Positions 53,684-62,426 of a DNA stretch of 64,000 nucleotides are shown here, in pieces. Numbering within the stretch: position 1 is the stretch's first letter; each line of letters begins with the position of its first letter. The stretch lies in contig NZ_BMXB01000001.1 in the NCBI RefSeq assembly GCF_014651535.1, forward strand, positions 124,001-188,000, written 5' to 3'. The translations under genes and the position numbers were made by a program. The notes beneath the pieces were generated by a model. That model ran no database searches and was not told the DNA's origin. It worked only from the letters and a program-made list of their open reading frames with translations. The stretch is from Salinimicrobium marinum. Its GTDB lineage: Bacteria; Bacteroidota; Bacteroidia; Flavobacteriales; Flavobacteriaceae.

Positions 53684-55066
53684 TTGAATTCATTAACTAC
53701 TAATACAAATATCTTGAAAAGGGTTTTCTTACTTATATTTTTTCTCATCCTTACCAGCTCTTTAGCCCATGCTCAGAAAGTAACGGGAACCGTTCTGGAT
53801 AAGGAAAGCAATGAACCTGTTGAAGGTGTTCATGTCACCTTGCCGGCTTATAATTATAGTACAGTTACCAATAAGAAAGGAGAGTTCATCATTGGATTAA
53901 AAGCAGAACTTTCGGAAAAAGACAGTCTTTACTTTACGTATGTGGGTTACACTACTGCCCGGTTCACTCTTTCTCAACTGCAGAAAATGAATCACACAGT
54001 TTTCCTCGAAGTAAGTTTAGAAGAGTTAAAGGAAATTACCCTTGATTCCGATAGAAAGTTACAACCGAAAATCAGGTTCAAAAAACTAGCTTCTTTAGAT
54101 ACAAAAATGTATGCCTTTGGATCGGTTCTCGCCAATGATAAAATCTATGTGGCCGGCGGTAACCAGTCTTATGTGGAAAATGGGATGAGAAGGGAAATGG
54201 AAACAAATCTTGCAGCTACTCTACAGGATATACTGGATGCCTCTTCCCAAAACTTTTCATGGGAGAAATATAATGGTTCCCTGCAGGTTTATGATATTAA
54301 AAGTGATACATGGAGTATGCCTCAATTGGAGCTTATAGAGCGGGCGAATCACAATTTAAATTATTATGATGATAAAATAATTATCTCCGGCGGAACCACT
54401 GTATCCTTAAACGGTAAATATGAATACCTGGCCGATAAAATTGAAATTATAGATTTAAAAAAGGATAGTGTTCTTGTGGATAAAGCAAATCCACACCGGG
54501 CTTTAGGAGGTGCGACTTTCATATATGAAGACAATATGATACTTATGGGCGGCTCTTCGAAGATGAAGCGCAACGGCACAAAGGATTATTTGGATAAAGT
54601 GCATCTGTATAATTTTGAATCGGGACTTTGGTATGAAATGGCGCATATGCCGTTGCCTAAAGAAACACAGGGGGTACTATTAGAAAATAAAATCTTCCTT
54701 GTTGGCGGAAGCCGGGAAACTGCATTGGGCGGAATTGAAAGTTTTGATGTCACTACCGGAAGATGGAAAAAGGAAGCCGAATTAATGGAAACATCTGCCG
54801 CTCCCGCTGTTACGCATCACGAAAAAACCATTTATTTTTTCGACAATGGCAAAATAGGTTCCTATCATACAGAAACCGGAGAGCTAAAAGAGTACAAAAT
54901 TGATCTGAAGATCCAGGGTGCTGGTTTGCACTATGCGAATGACAAATTATATATCATTGGAGGTTTTGAAGAGTATAAGTTTAGAACAAGACCTCTGGCC
55001 GGATGCTACAGTATAGAGCTGGCAGAATTTGATCTAACTGAAGTTGCCAGAGCAATCGGTTTTTAG
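53684..55066 (+). CDS. Secreted Kelch-repeat protein with carboxypeptidase-regulatory-like domain
   Basis: A 460-residue secreted protein. The start is TTG here or a later TTG at 53714, which gives a compact signal peptide (RVFLLIFFLILTSSLAHAQ). Residues about 30-115 form a carboxypeptidase-regulatory-like beta sandwich (KVTGTVLDKESNEPVEGVHVTL). The rest is a Kelch propeller with repeated IYVAGGNQ, IIISGGT, MILMGGSS, IFLVGGSR and LYIIGGFE. Such proteins in Bacteroidota are usually surface- or periplasm-located; the substrate is unknown. Confidence 0.8.
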   Translation: MNSLTTNTNILKRVFLLIFFLILTSSLAHAQKVTGTVLDKESNEPVEGVHVTLPAYNYSTVTNKKGEFIIGLKAELSEKDSLYFTYVGYTTARFTLSQLQKMNHTVFLEVSLEELKEITLDSDRKLQPKIRFKKLASLDTKMYAFGSVLANDKIYVAGGNQSYVENGMRREMETNLAATLQDILDASSQNFSWEKYNGSLQVYDIKSDTWSMPQLELIERANHNLNYYDDKIIISGGTTVSLNGKYEYLADKIEIIDLKKDSVLVDKANPHRALGGATFIYEDNMILMGGSSKMKRNGTKDYLDKVHLYNFESGLWYEMAHMPLPKETQGVLLENKIFLVGGSRETALGGIESFDVTTGRWKKEAELMETSAAPAVTHHEKTIYFFDNGKIGSYHTETGELKEYKIDLKIQGAGLHYANDKLYIIGGFEEYKFRTRPLAGCYSIELAEFDLTEVARAIGF

Positions 55067-55299
55067 GAAATAAGATACTTTTAATGAAGTTGTGGTTAAT
55101 ACATTTCTCGTTTTTATATATAGGCTAAAAATATAGACTGAAAAAGCTTACTTCTGAAACCAAAATCACCTGATTATTAAAAATTGAAAATCTACCTTCT
55201 GGATCACATTTTTGAGTCTAGTTTCTGGAGAAATAGCCTTCCACCTCGGAAGGTTCTTTGGAGAATGCTCCTGAATTTTCTTTGTTATTCCAGATCCTT

Positions 55300-56235
55300 T
55301 TACAGGTTCGTTTCCTGATTTGTTCTGAACCTTGAAAAGATAAGGAATGTCTTTTTGGTGTTGATAAAATAAACTCCGGTAAGGAGGACAGTGGCGGCAA
55401 TTATGGATTGGGTAGTGATCTGTTCCTCCAGAAAGTGCCAGCCAAGAATCAGGGCTATGATCGGGTTTACGTATGTTGAGGTGGCTACCTTTTCGGGAGA
55501 TACCACTTTCAGTAAATAATTGAAGGAGGTAAACGCTATGATGCTCCCAAAAAGGATGAGAAGCAGCATAGAATATTGTGTAGGGCTGCTCCATTCCAGG
55601 GGAGAGCTCCAGGTTTCGCCAAAGAGGACGCTTGCGAGTAACAATAATATTCCCGCGGTAAACATTTGATATCCAGTATTAACAAAGTAGTTTGTAGGAA
55701 GATTTGCGCGGCCTACAAATAAACTTCCGTAGGCCCAGCTAATAAGGCAAAGGAAGATCATGCCCATTCCTAAAACCGAGTTTTCCTGACTTATCACCTG
55801 CTTCTGACTTACCAGTAAATAGATGCCGATAATTCCCAGTACTACTCCAACCATAGACATAGCTTTGATCTTTTTACCGTCTAGAATTCGCATTAGCACT
55901 AGAACAATAAGCGGCTGCGCCGAAATTTCCAGCGCCGCAAATCCGCTGTCTACATAGCGCAGTGCCCAAACCACAACTCCGTTTCCAAAAGTGAGGAACA
56001 GGAATCCGGCGATCACAGTGTTCAGGAATTGTTTTCGGGTGATTTTCAGGTTTAATCCGAGAAATTTGCATAAAATAAAGATCAGGATGCCTGCAGTGGT
56101 AAAGCGAATGGAAGCCAGCATGAAAGGTGGTAATTCGGTTACCGCAATTTTGTTTAAGAGATAGGTGGAGCCCCAAATAACATAGATGGAAAAAAAGGCA
56201 AGGATGACAAGAACCGGATTTCTGGGACTACTCAT
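55300..56235 (-). CDS. EamA-family (DMT) transporter
   Basis: A 311-residue drug/metabolite transporter with ten helices in two repeated halves: VIWGSTYLLNKIAV at the start, and SWAYGSLFVGR and INPIIALILGWHFLEEQIT in the second half. These match the RhaT/EamA type. The substrate is not predictable. Convergent with the Kelch gene. Confidence 0.9.
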   Translation of the reverse strand: MSSPRNPVLVILAFFSIYVIWGSTYLLNKIAVTELPPFMLASIRFTTAGILIFILCKFLGLNLKITRKQFLNTVIAGFLFLTFGNGVVVWALRYVDSGFAALEISAQPLIVLVLMRILDGKKIKAMSMVGVVLGIIGIYLLVSQKQVISQENSVLGMGMIFLCLISWAYGSLFVGRANLPTNYFVNTGYQMFTAGILLLLASVLFGETWSSPLEWSSPTQYSMLLLILFGSIIAFTSFNYLLKVVSPEKVATSTYVNPIIALILGWHFLEEQITTQSIIAATVLLTGVYFINTKKTFLIFSRFRTNQETNL

Positions 56236-56406
56236 AGTTTTTTGCTAAAAAAATTTCCTGCAATATTAGGAATAAACTTTGAGTAGCAGCAGTGAAACCA
56301 AAAAATGGAATTCTTTATAGCTTATGGAAATGATTGGTTGGCGTAAAATGTGGACATAGTTCATCTATGGATTCAAAAATCCGGAAAGAGAATTATTTTT
56401 TAGAGA

Positions 56407-56640
56407 TCATGCTTCTTCTCTGGAAATAGGGTGATCTTCATACCAGTCGTCAAAAGTCTTATCTGTAGTGTAATCATCAGTAATGACTTTATAAACGGTA
56501 AATATCCACCAGGCTTGTCCTACCACCACTGTATAAAAAACAATTGGATAGGAGACATTGAAAAAGACCATGGTAACGATACCCACCAGTAAAAGCGTTG
56601 TAATCGCAATATAAAATATAGCTGATAGTTTCATATTCAA
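56407..56640 (-). CDS. Small membrane protein, 77 residues
   Basis: Two helices (about 6-27 and 31-52) then an acidic tail (DDYTTDKTFDDWYEDHPISREEA). Start may be the ATG two codons later. Not recognised. It lies downstream of the haem-copper-oxidase-like gene on the same strand (gap 87 bases), so the two may act together. Confidence 0.6.
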   Translation of the reverse strand: MNMKLSAIFYIAITTLLLVGIVTMVFFNVSYPIVFYTVVVGQAWWIFTVYKVITDDYTTDKTFDDWYEDHPISREEA

Positions 56641-56727
56641 AACTTACTGAATAAGAAACCGATATGAAGTTAAGAGATTTATAAAAATAGAATTATTAAA
56701 AAGGAATTAACCTTCTTTAGCGCAACT

Positions 56728-57933
56728 TTAAGAACCTGTACGCAAATTACTGAAGAGTATAATGCACACTGCAACAGGTATTAGTGCACTAATGCCTACT
56801 AGTATAGGGAAATATTGAGAGAAGAAGGGGAGCCCAAGCCAAATGGAAGTTCCTTTGTAAAAAATAAGGATTTCAGATAAAATAAAGCCTGAAAGATAGA
56901 TCCAGAATATGTCCTTTCGAAGCTTCAGGAAATTAAAATACTGGAAAAAAGCAAAAAGAGCAATGCTAATTACTCCAAGAAAAGTCCAGTGCAGATAGCC
57001 AATTACAAAATCTGTATAGAGTGCAGAAAGATCAGCAAAATAGGGAATTGCTGTCATTAATTGTAACAGAACCTTTACTGCAAGGAAAAGGCCTGTAAGG
57101 CAGAAGAGAAAATTCAGGAATGGAGAGATCAATTTTTTAAGTCCGCTCCAGGATTTCTTCAGAATCAAAAAGAGTTTGTAGAATGCCATTGTTTGTAATA
57201 TGGCGCCGGCAGCTGCCAGTACATAAAAGATAACCGGCGGTTCTATCCATAAAACAGATAGAAAGAAACTAAGGATAATTCCCGCATTCAAGAGCAGAAA
57301 AAAGCTTTTGAATTCTTTTTTTTCCGGATTTAATCCATTCTTTTCAAGTATAAAAAATAAGATTCCGGTAAGGGCAAGAATAAACCAGGCGTTGTACTGG
57401 AAGTGCAGGTAAAAATAAATGGAGAGTTTGTACCAGATGGAGGTATTTCCTAAAGTAGCCATCACGCCACCAATTGCCCAGGGGCCAATACTGGAAATTA
57501 TGAGGTACCACAAAGATGCTTTTATACATTTAAAAGAAAAAGCGCCTTTGAATTGCTTCGGAATATGTTTGAGAACAAACCATGCAAAAAAGTATGATGC
57601 AATTAGAAATAGGGTAGAAAATGTAATGGAAAAAAGTGCATAACCCTGAAAAGGGAACGTAAACAGCATTCCCAGAATAGTAATATTGGTGAACCAGAAA
57701 ATTCGCAGGTATAACTTTGATTTTCCTGCTTCAGTAAAATAGATCCTGTAAATAAGAGTGGCAAGTCCTATATAAACCCAACCCAGTAAGGCGATGTGTG
57801 AGTGAGCATGCACCACGTATCGGTAATTTGCCGCAATAGGAGTGACGAAAAACAGTCGGAGAAGAATACCCAAAACACCTACAAGTAAAAAATAGGCAAG
57901 GGCAATACTGGTATGCCGTTTCAATTGGATCAT
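56728..57933 (-). CDS. Haem-copper-oxidase subunit I-like protein with lost CuB site
   Basis: A 401-residue membrane protein of about twelve helices. By eye it aligns with CcoN and NorB of this same window: VHAHSHIALLGW with the low-spin-haem His (His44), YLHFQYNAWF with the first metal His (His177; NorB has HLWVEGFF), GYLHWTFLGV with NorB HAHTALFGV. In that last motif the high-spin haem ligand is Tyr313 while His315 (low-spin haem) remains. The tandem His-His pair of CuB is replaced by Glu-Pro-Pro-Val (231-234). It may bind one low-spin haem but not the active centre. The gene is 188 bases after norB. Function unknown. Confidence 0.7.
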   Translation of the reverse strand: MIQLKRHTSIALAYFLLVGVLGILLRLFFVTPIAANYRYVVHAHSHIALLGWVYIGLATLIYRIYFTEAGKSKLYLRIFWFTNITILGMLFTFPFQGYALFSITFSTLFLIASYFFAWFVLKHIPKQFKGAFSFKCIKASLWYLIISSIGPWAIGGVMATLGNTSIWYKLSIYFYLHFQYNAWFILALTGILFFILEKNGLNPEKKEFKSFFLLLNAGIILSFFLSVLWIEPPVIFYVLAAAGAILQTMAFYKLFLILKKSWSGLKKLISPFLNFLFCLTGLFLAVKVLLQLMTAIPYFADLSALYTDFVIGYLHWTFLGVISIALFAFFQYFNFLKLRKDIFWIYLSGFILSEILIFYKGTSIWLGLPFFSQYFPILVGISALIPVAVCIILFSNLRTGS

Positions 57934-58070
57934 TTGCTAAAATAATAAAAAAGGAATGGTCGCAAAACACGCTTTATTGGTAGGTGTTCAGGATCTTTTG
58001 GAAACTGATTTTTTCAAAAGTAATTGTCTGATTCAGCTTTATGTTTTAAATAGATGAGTTTTCAGGAAAG

Positions 58071-58120
58071 AAAAAGGCTGTCCGTGCCGGGAAAATCCCT
58101 TTCGGTGGACAGCCTTTTTT
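58071..58120 (-). terminator. Terminator after norB
   Basis: AAAAAGGCTGTCC and GGACAGCCTTTTT form a 13-bp stem; inside it CCG/CGG adds more pairing. The minus strand ends in T. It separates norB from the oxidase-like orphan, which would then need its own promoter; a full -7 match TACTTTTG is at 58015-58022 on the minus strand. Confidence 0.88.
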
Positions 58121-58121
58121 A

Positions 58122-60425
58122 TTACTTCACTTCTTCAAGTTGTCTTTTTTCTTCAGGATTCTTGTAGTCCTTACGTGGTTTTTCGTCCAGTGGATCTTTT
58201 TTCTTGCTGTTCAGCGAGAATACGAACCATACAAAAGCAAAGAGACCAATTGCAAAGATCGTATCTCCAATAGCTCGCAGCCAGCGGAGTGTATCCATTC
58301 CCGGTTGCTGCATGAACTCGGCAGAACGTGCGTACCACATTCCTTCGTTTACACTGGCAATGGTTTGGAGTAATCCTATAGGAAGTACACTTAATAAAAC
58401 CATTAGGAGCAGTCCAATGTTGATAGACCAGAAAGAGAAGCTCAATAATTTATCATTCCATTTCTGAACCCTGTAAAGACTTCGTAATACGAACAACATC
58501 AAACCGATTCCAAGGAAGCCATACACTCCAAACAGGGCAGTATGCGCGTGAACGGCAGTGGTGTTAAGTCCCTGCATATAGTAAAGTGCAATAGGAGGAT
58601 TAATGATAAATCCAAAGATCCCTGCTCCCAGGAAGTTCCAGAAAGCTACTGCGATAAGACAGTAAATAGGCCATTTGTAATCCTTAAGCCATTCTGTTGC
58701 ACGGCTAATCTTATAGTTCTCATACACTTCATATCCAATTAGTACCAGTGGCACTACTTCCAGTGCACTAAAAGTTGCTCCCAATGCCATTACAGCTGTT
58801 GGAGTTCCACTAAAATACAGGTGGTGAAAAGTTCCAAGAATACCTCCCGAAAGGAATATTACGGTTGCCAGCAGCACGCTGAGAGTTGCAGTTTTTGTGC
58901 GTAATAACCCCAGTCTTACAAAGAGGAATGCAGAGACTACGGTAGCAAATACTTCAAAGAAGCCTTCTACCCAAAGGTGTACTACCCACCAGCGCCAGTA
59001 TTCAGCAATGGCAAGATTTGTTTGTCTTCCCCACATTAATCCCGCTCCGTAGAACAAAGCAATGGCTGCGGAAGAAACCAGGAACATGATTAACAGGTTT
59101 CTTTCTGCTGTTCTTTGTCGTATTACCGGAAGTAATGGGCGTACCATTAAAGCCAGCCAAACAAACAATCCAACAAATAGGAAGATCTGCCAAAATCGGC
59201 CCAGGTCTACATATTCATAACCCTGATGTCCAAACCAAAAGTTCTCTGCCAGTCCGAGTTTTTGCATAATTCCCATCCATTGTCCGGCCATAGAACCAAA
59301 AACGATTACCAGGAGACAGATAAAGAGGAAGTTCACGCCAAATTTCTGAAATTTCGGGTCTTTCCCAGATACTGCCGGCGCTATATAAAGTCCGGTGCCC
59401 AGCCAGGCGGTGGCGATCCAAAGGATTCCCAGTTGTACGTGCCAGGTTCGGGAAACAGAATAGGGTAATAATTCGGAAAGATCCAGACCGTAGAATCCGT
59501 CTCCTTCCACACCATAATGTGCAGTTACCACCCCAAAAGTGACCTGGATGAGGATGAGAACACATACAATCCATATATATTTCTTCACTGCCAGCATGGA
59601 AGGAGTGATCGTTTGCTTCATTAGCGGATCTTCCACCGGCCTTTCGGGGTCCTCTTCTTCTTTCATTTTTGCATGGTAGAAAACCATAAGCCCAATTCCA
59701 ACCAGCAAAAGAATAATACTGAAACCGGTCCATATCAACAGGTCTCCGGTGGCTTTATTGCCCACTAAATCTTCGGGAGGCCAGTTGTGAGTATAGGAAA
59801 CTTCACTGCCGGGCCTTTCGGTAACGGTTGCCCAGGTAGCCCAAAAGAAGAAACCATTCATCTGGTGCATCCTTGCTTCATCCTTTATGGAATTTGGCGG
59901 AATGGCATAGTAGTTTCTTAATTCATCCAGTTCGGGATTCTCCATGAAGAGTCCTTTATAGTAGTCATTAAGATACTCAATTGCCTGGGCTCTCACCGGC
60001 GAAATAGTGATTGTACCGTCACTTTCATTATAGGTATTTTCACGTAATTCAAGTTGAAGCCTTCTTTCCAGTCTTGCCTGCTCTTCGCTGGCAAGGCTTT
60101 CGTAAGACTGCCCGTGCTCTTCCTGTGACCAAAGATCAAGGATGTAGATTGCTTCCCTGTGAAGCCAGTCTGCAGTCCAGTCTGGTGCCTGGTATGCCCC
60201 GTGGCCCCAAACAGAACCAACTTCCTGGCCACCCATACTCTGCCATACATTCTGGCCATCTTTAATATCCTGGCCTTCAAAAACTACTTCTCCTTCTGTA
60301 GTTACAACTCGTTCGGGAAGAGGAGGAGCCTTTTGGTAAATTTCAAATCCGTAATATCCAAGAACCGCAAAAGAGGCGGTGACAACTACTATAAACGTAA
60401 TCCATAGTTTCTTTTCTTTATTCAT
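58122..60425 (-). CDS. norB: Quinol-dependent nitric oxide reductase
   Basis: qNOR (NorZ/NorB long form), 767 residues, reduces NO to N2O with quinol in the inner membrane. The N-terminal 230 residues are the extra periplasmic part with one helix, replacing NorC. Key residues: low-spin haem His329, FeB ligands His483 with Glu487 and His534/His535, and haem ligands His626/His628. The sequence is intact. It removes NO made by nirK. The leader contains a terminator-like hairpin just before the ATG; ric lies upstream on the same strand. Confidence 0.96.
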   Translation of the reverse strand: MNKEKKLWITFIVVVTASFAVLGYYGFEIYQKAPPLPERVVTTEGEVVFEGQDIKDGQNVWQSMGGQEVGSVWGHGAYQAPDWTADWLHREAIYILDLWSQEEHGQSYESLASEEQARLERRLQLELRENTYNESDGTITISPVRAQAIEYLNDYYKGLFMENPELDELRNYYAIPPNSIKDEARMHQMNGFFFWATWATVTERPGSEVSYTHNWPPEDLVGNKATGDLLIWTGFSIILLLVGIGLMVFYHAKMKEEEDPERPVEDPLMKQTITPSMLAVKKYIWIVCVLILIQVTFGVVTAHYGVEGDGFYGLDLSELLPYSVSRTWHVQLGILWIATAWLGTGLYIAPAVSGKDPKFQKFGVNFLFICLLVIVFGSMAGQWMGIMQKLGLAENFWFGHQGYEYVDLGRFWQIFLFVGLFVWLALMVRPLLPVIRQRTAERNLLIMFLVSSAAIALFYGAGLMWGRQTNLAIAEYWRWWVVHLWVEGFFEVFATVVSAFLFVRLGLLRTKTATLSVLLATVIFLSGGILGTFHHLYFSGTPTAVMALGATFSALEVVPLVLIGYEVYENYKISRATEWLKDYKWPIYCLIAVAFWNFLGAGIFGFIINPPIALYYMQGLNTTAVHAHTALFGVYGFLGIGLMLFVLRSLYRVQKWNDKLLSFSFWSINIGLLLMVLLSVLPIGLLQTIASVNEGMWYARSAEFMQQPGMDTLRWLRAIGDTIFAIGLFAFVWFVFSLNSKKKDPLDEKPRKDYKNPEEKRQLEEVK

Positions 60426-60442
60426 ATTGAGGGGTTTAAAAA

Positions 60443-60471
60443 AGAGGCAAAAATGAATAAGATTTGCCTCT
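60443..60471 (-). terminator. Hairpin plus T run 20 bases before norB
   Basis: AGAGGCAAA and TTTGCCTCT form a perfect 9-bp stem with an 11-base loop, followed on the minus strand by T6. It ends right before the norB start, so it can be the ric terminator or a leader attenuator for norB. Confidence 0.75.
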
Positions 60472-60534
60472 CATATATTGCAGCCCCGGAGGGAAATTAC
60501 CTTAAGGCTGAAAAATGTTATTTTTAATATTTTC

Positions 60535-61254
60535 TTAATTCAATTCTTTTTCCAACTGTAAGGCCTTTGGAAACAGGATATTATTTTCCAAATGGATGTG
60601 GTGATGCAAATCCTGCTCAAATTCTTCCAGCTTGGCGTAGAAAGCCCTGTAAGTGTTACAGGCTCCCTGTGGAGGAGTGTAATTGTCACTTAGCTCTGAG
60701 ATTTTTCTAAGAAGCTCACCGGCTTCTTCATGCTCGGCTTCCATCATTTTGATAGGGTTATCTACAGTTCCGAAGTGTGGCTGTGGTAATTCGGTACCAT
60801 CTCTTTTTGCACTTACTAGCTTTTTGATGAATGGGAAAAGAATTAGTTCTTCTTTTCTCATGTGTCCGCTAAGTTCTGTTGCAACCAGCGAAAATAACTG
60901 CTGAATTTCAATTAGCTCTGTATAATGGTGACCATGCACTTTAGCAACTCTGGCAGCATACTGTATCAATAGCGGAATATTTTCTTCTACATATCCGTGA
61001 TGTACATTGATGATATGATCTGTTAGGAAATCCAGTTCCCAGGCATTGTAATTATTTGCACGGGTAGTGGTATTCTCACATTCAAGCAGGGCTTTTTCAA
61101 GCTCTTCAGGGTTGGCATTCGCCTTTAAGCAGGCTTTTTCAATACTTATACCTCCGCCGCAGCAAAAGTCAATGCCGTATTTTTTAAATACATGGGCTGT
61201 TTTGATATTTTCGGTAACCATATCGGCTACTGTTCTGGATTGTAAAGTGTTCAT
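60535..61254 (-). CDS. ric: Iron-sulfur cluster repair di-iron protein (Ric/ScdA/YtfE)
   Basis: A 239-residue protein that repairs iron-sulfur centres after NO or oxidative damage. The N-terminal ScdA_N domain has the CCGGG motif (YGIDFCCGGGISIEKAC) and the hemerythrin-like di-iron domain contains His/Glu pairs such as HHGYVEENI, HGHHYTE and HMRKEELILFPF, MEAEHEEAG, and LHHHIHLENNILFPKA. A TTG seven codons upstream is less likely than this ATG. The GTCA-class box upstream fits an NO response. It may be cotranscribed with norB, 109 bases further. Confidence 0.95.
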   Translation of the reverse strand: MNTLQSRTVADMVTENIKTAHVFKKYGIDFCCGGGISIEKACLKANANPEELEKALLECENTTTRANNYNAWELDFLTDHIINVHHGYVEENIPLLIQYAARVAKVHGHHYTELIEIQQLFSLVATELSGHMRKEELILFPFIKKLVSAKRDGTELPQPHFGTVDNPIKMMEAEHEEAGELLRKISELSDNYTPPQGACNTYRAFYAKLEEFEQDLHHHIHLENNILFPKALQLEKELN

Positions 61255-61295
61255 AAGGCAACTGTTTTTTTTCAACTAATGGTTATTGTATGGGA

Positions 61296-61338
61296 CAAAG
61301 TTGCAGATTAAGAACCTTCTGAATTATGAGTCAGGTCA
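61296..61338 (-). promoter_or_regulatory. GTCA-class Crp/Fnr-type box and -7 element of ric
   Basis: Plus-strand box TGAGTCAGGTCA (61327-61338) inside the 14-base ATGA-N6-TCAT palindrome. The minus-strand -7 element CAACTTTG (61296-61303) matches 7 of 8. Centre-to-G distance 36.5. Confidence 0.72.
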
Positions 61339-61377
61339 TAACCGTCTTTTTTCTTTCAGAATTTTAAAAATGAGCAT

Positions 61378-61405
61378 AAAAAAACAGGGAGTTAGACTCC
61401 CTGTT
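61378..61405 (-). terminator. Terminator after the universal stress gene
   Basis: AACAGGGAGT and ACTCCCTGTT form a perfect 10-bp stem with a 3-base loop, and the minus strand continues into a T run. Confidence 0.88.
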
Positions 61406-61438
61406 TTTAACACTATATACCACTATATAAGGCTAATT

Positions 61439-62248
61439 CTATCCGTGCAAGACCAGTAATGGCAGCTGATTGATGAACGGAATCTGGTTGTTCTGCCTGT
61501 TTTTAAGCAGTTTTTGACAGATGTTGAGGTTTTTGGCAACCATGACGATCATGTCAACATTTTTGTTTGCAACAAAAAGTCTCGCAGTATCGGGAACTTT
61601 GGTAGCATAATAGGTTTGAAGCGAAGGTGTTTTAGGAGAAAAACAATTCTGCAGAAAAAGACGGTTTGCAATCTGTTCTTCCGAAGGTTCTTTTTCAGAA
61701 TTAAATAGTTCCAGAATCTTTACAGATGCTTTAGATAATGAGGTAAGGTTACGTAACGTTCCCAGCATCTTATCATTGTACTGTATCTTATAATCTGTAG
61801 GGAACAGGATCTCCTTGTGTTCCTTATAAATTGCATTTGCTGAAATAGCCAAAACCGGGCACTTCACTTTCATCATAACATCTGAAGTGTTTTTCCCAAT
61901 AACTACCCCCTCCTTATTGGTAGAGCCTTTGGTGCCCATTAGAATAAGGTCAATGTTTTTTTCCATCACCTGTTGCCGCACTGCTTCAATTAAATAATTT
62001 GTTTTGCAGGAGATCGTAAAATGGTGATTTTGGTTCGTTTTTATTACTTCGAGGTGCTCCAGGAGCTTATCGAATTTTTCCTGAATTTCCTGGGATATGG
62101 CTGAACCAGATCCTGCTTTTTCGGCATGTGCAGGAATGACGTGCAATAAATGCAACGTACAGGGTACCTCCCTAAAGAATTCCATAGCATATGCTGCGGC
62201 ATTCTTTGAATTTTCAGAAAAATCTGTGGGCAGTAAGATATTCATCAT
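61439..62248 (-). CDS. Universal stress protein, two-domain
   Basis: A 269-residue UspA-type protein with two modules. The first has ILLPTDFSENSKNAAAYAMEFF and GTKGSTNKEGVVIGKNTSDVMMKVKCPVLAIS, which keeps the ATP-binding Gly/Ser pattern; the second is more divergent, starting LFPTDYKIQYND. It probably acts in the cytoplasm in low-oxygen survival. It has an ATCA-class box in its promoter with a perfect -7 element. The start is one of two adjacent ATG codons. Confidence 0.9.
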   Translation of the reverse strand: MMNILLPTDFSENSKNAAAYAMEFFREVPCTLHLLHVIPAHAEKAGSGSAISQEIQEKFDKLLEHLEVIKTNQNHHFTISCKTNYLIEAVRQQVMEKNIDLILMGTKGSTNKEGVVIGKNTSDVMMKVKCPVLAISANAIYKEHKEILFPTDYKIQYNDKMLGTLRNLTSLSKASVKILELFNSEKEPSEEQIANRLFLQNCFSPKTPSLQTYYATKVPDTARLFVANKNVDMIVMVAKNLNICQKLLKNRQNNQIPFINQLPLLVLHG

Positions 62249-62270
62249 CAGTCACATCTAAATTACTCTG

Positions 62271-62313
62271 CAAAAGTAGACCAGAAGTACAGCTGAAAAA
62301 ATGATGAAAATCA
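62271..62313 (-). promoter_or_regulatory. ATCA-class Crp/Fnr-type box and -7 element of the universal stress gene
   Basis: Plus-strand box TGATGAAAATCA (62302-62313) and minus-strand -7 element TACTTTTG (62271-62278, full match). Centre-to-G distance 36.5 bases. Confidence 0.78.
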
Positions 62314-62393
62314 GTTATGAAGTAATTAGACAGGAAAAATATAATCCGGTAATCGGGGGTAAGCCGAAATGTTCCTGTAGTGTACCGGAAAGT

Positions 62394-62420
62394 AAAAACC
62401 CCCTTCCTCAAGGAAGGGGG
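62394..62420 (-). terminator. Terminator after the response regulator gene
   Basis: CCCCCTTCCT and AGGAAGGGGG form a perfect 10-bp stem with a 2-base loop; the minus strand runs into T5. Confidence 0.85.
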
Positions 62421-62426
62421 CTGGAA

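Noticed and set aside
55166-55594. Minus-strand 142-codon frame overlapping the EamA gene
   Set aside because: Lies in another frame of the EamA gene with His/Pro-rich composition typical of a shadow; only the EamA frame has membrane helices.
58006-58016. TGA-N5-TCA before the oxidase-like orphan
   Set aside because: Spacing is N5, not N6, and it overlaps the -7 element, so it is not a member of the box family.
57994-58070. Shared promoter for norB and the oxidase-like orphan
   Set aside because: A strong terminator at 58071-58120 lies between them, and the orphan has its own perfect -7 element, so they are taken as separate units.
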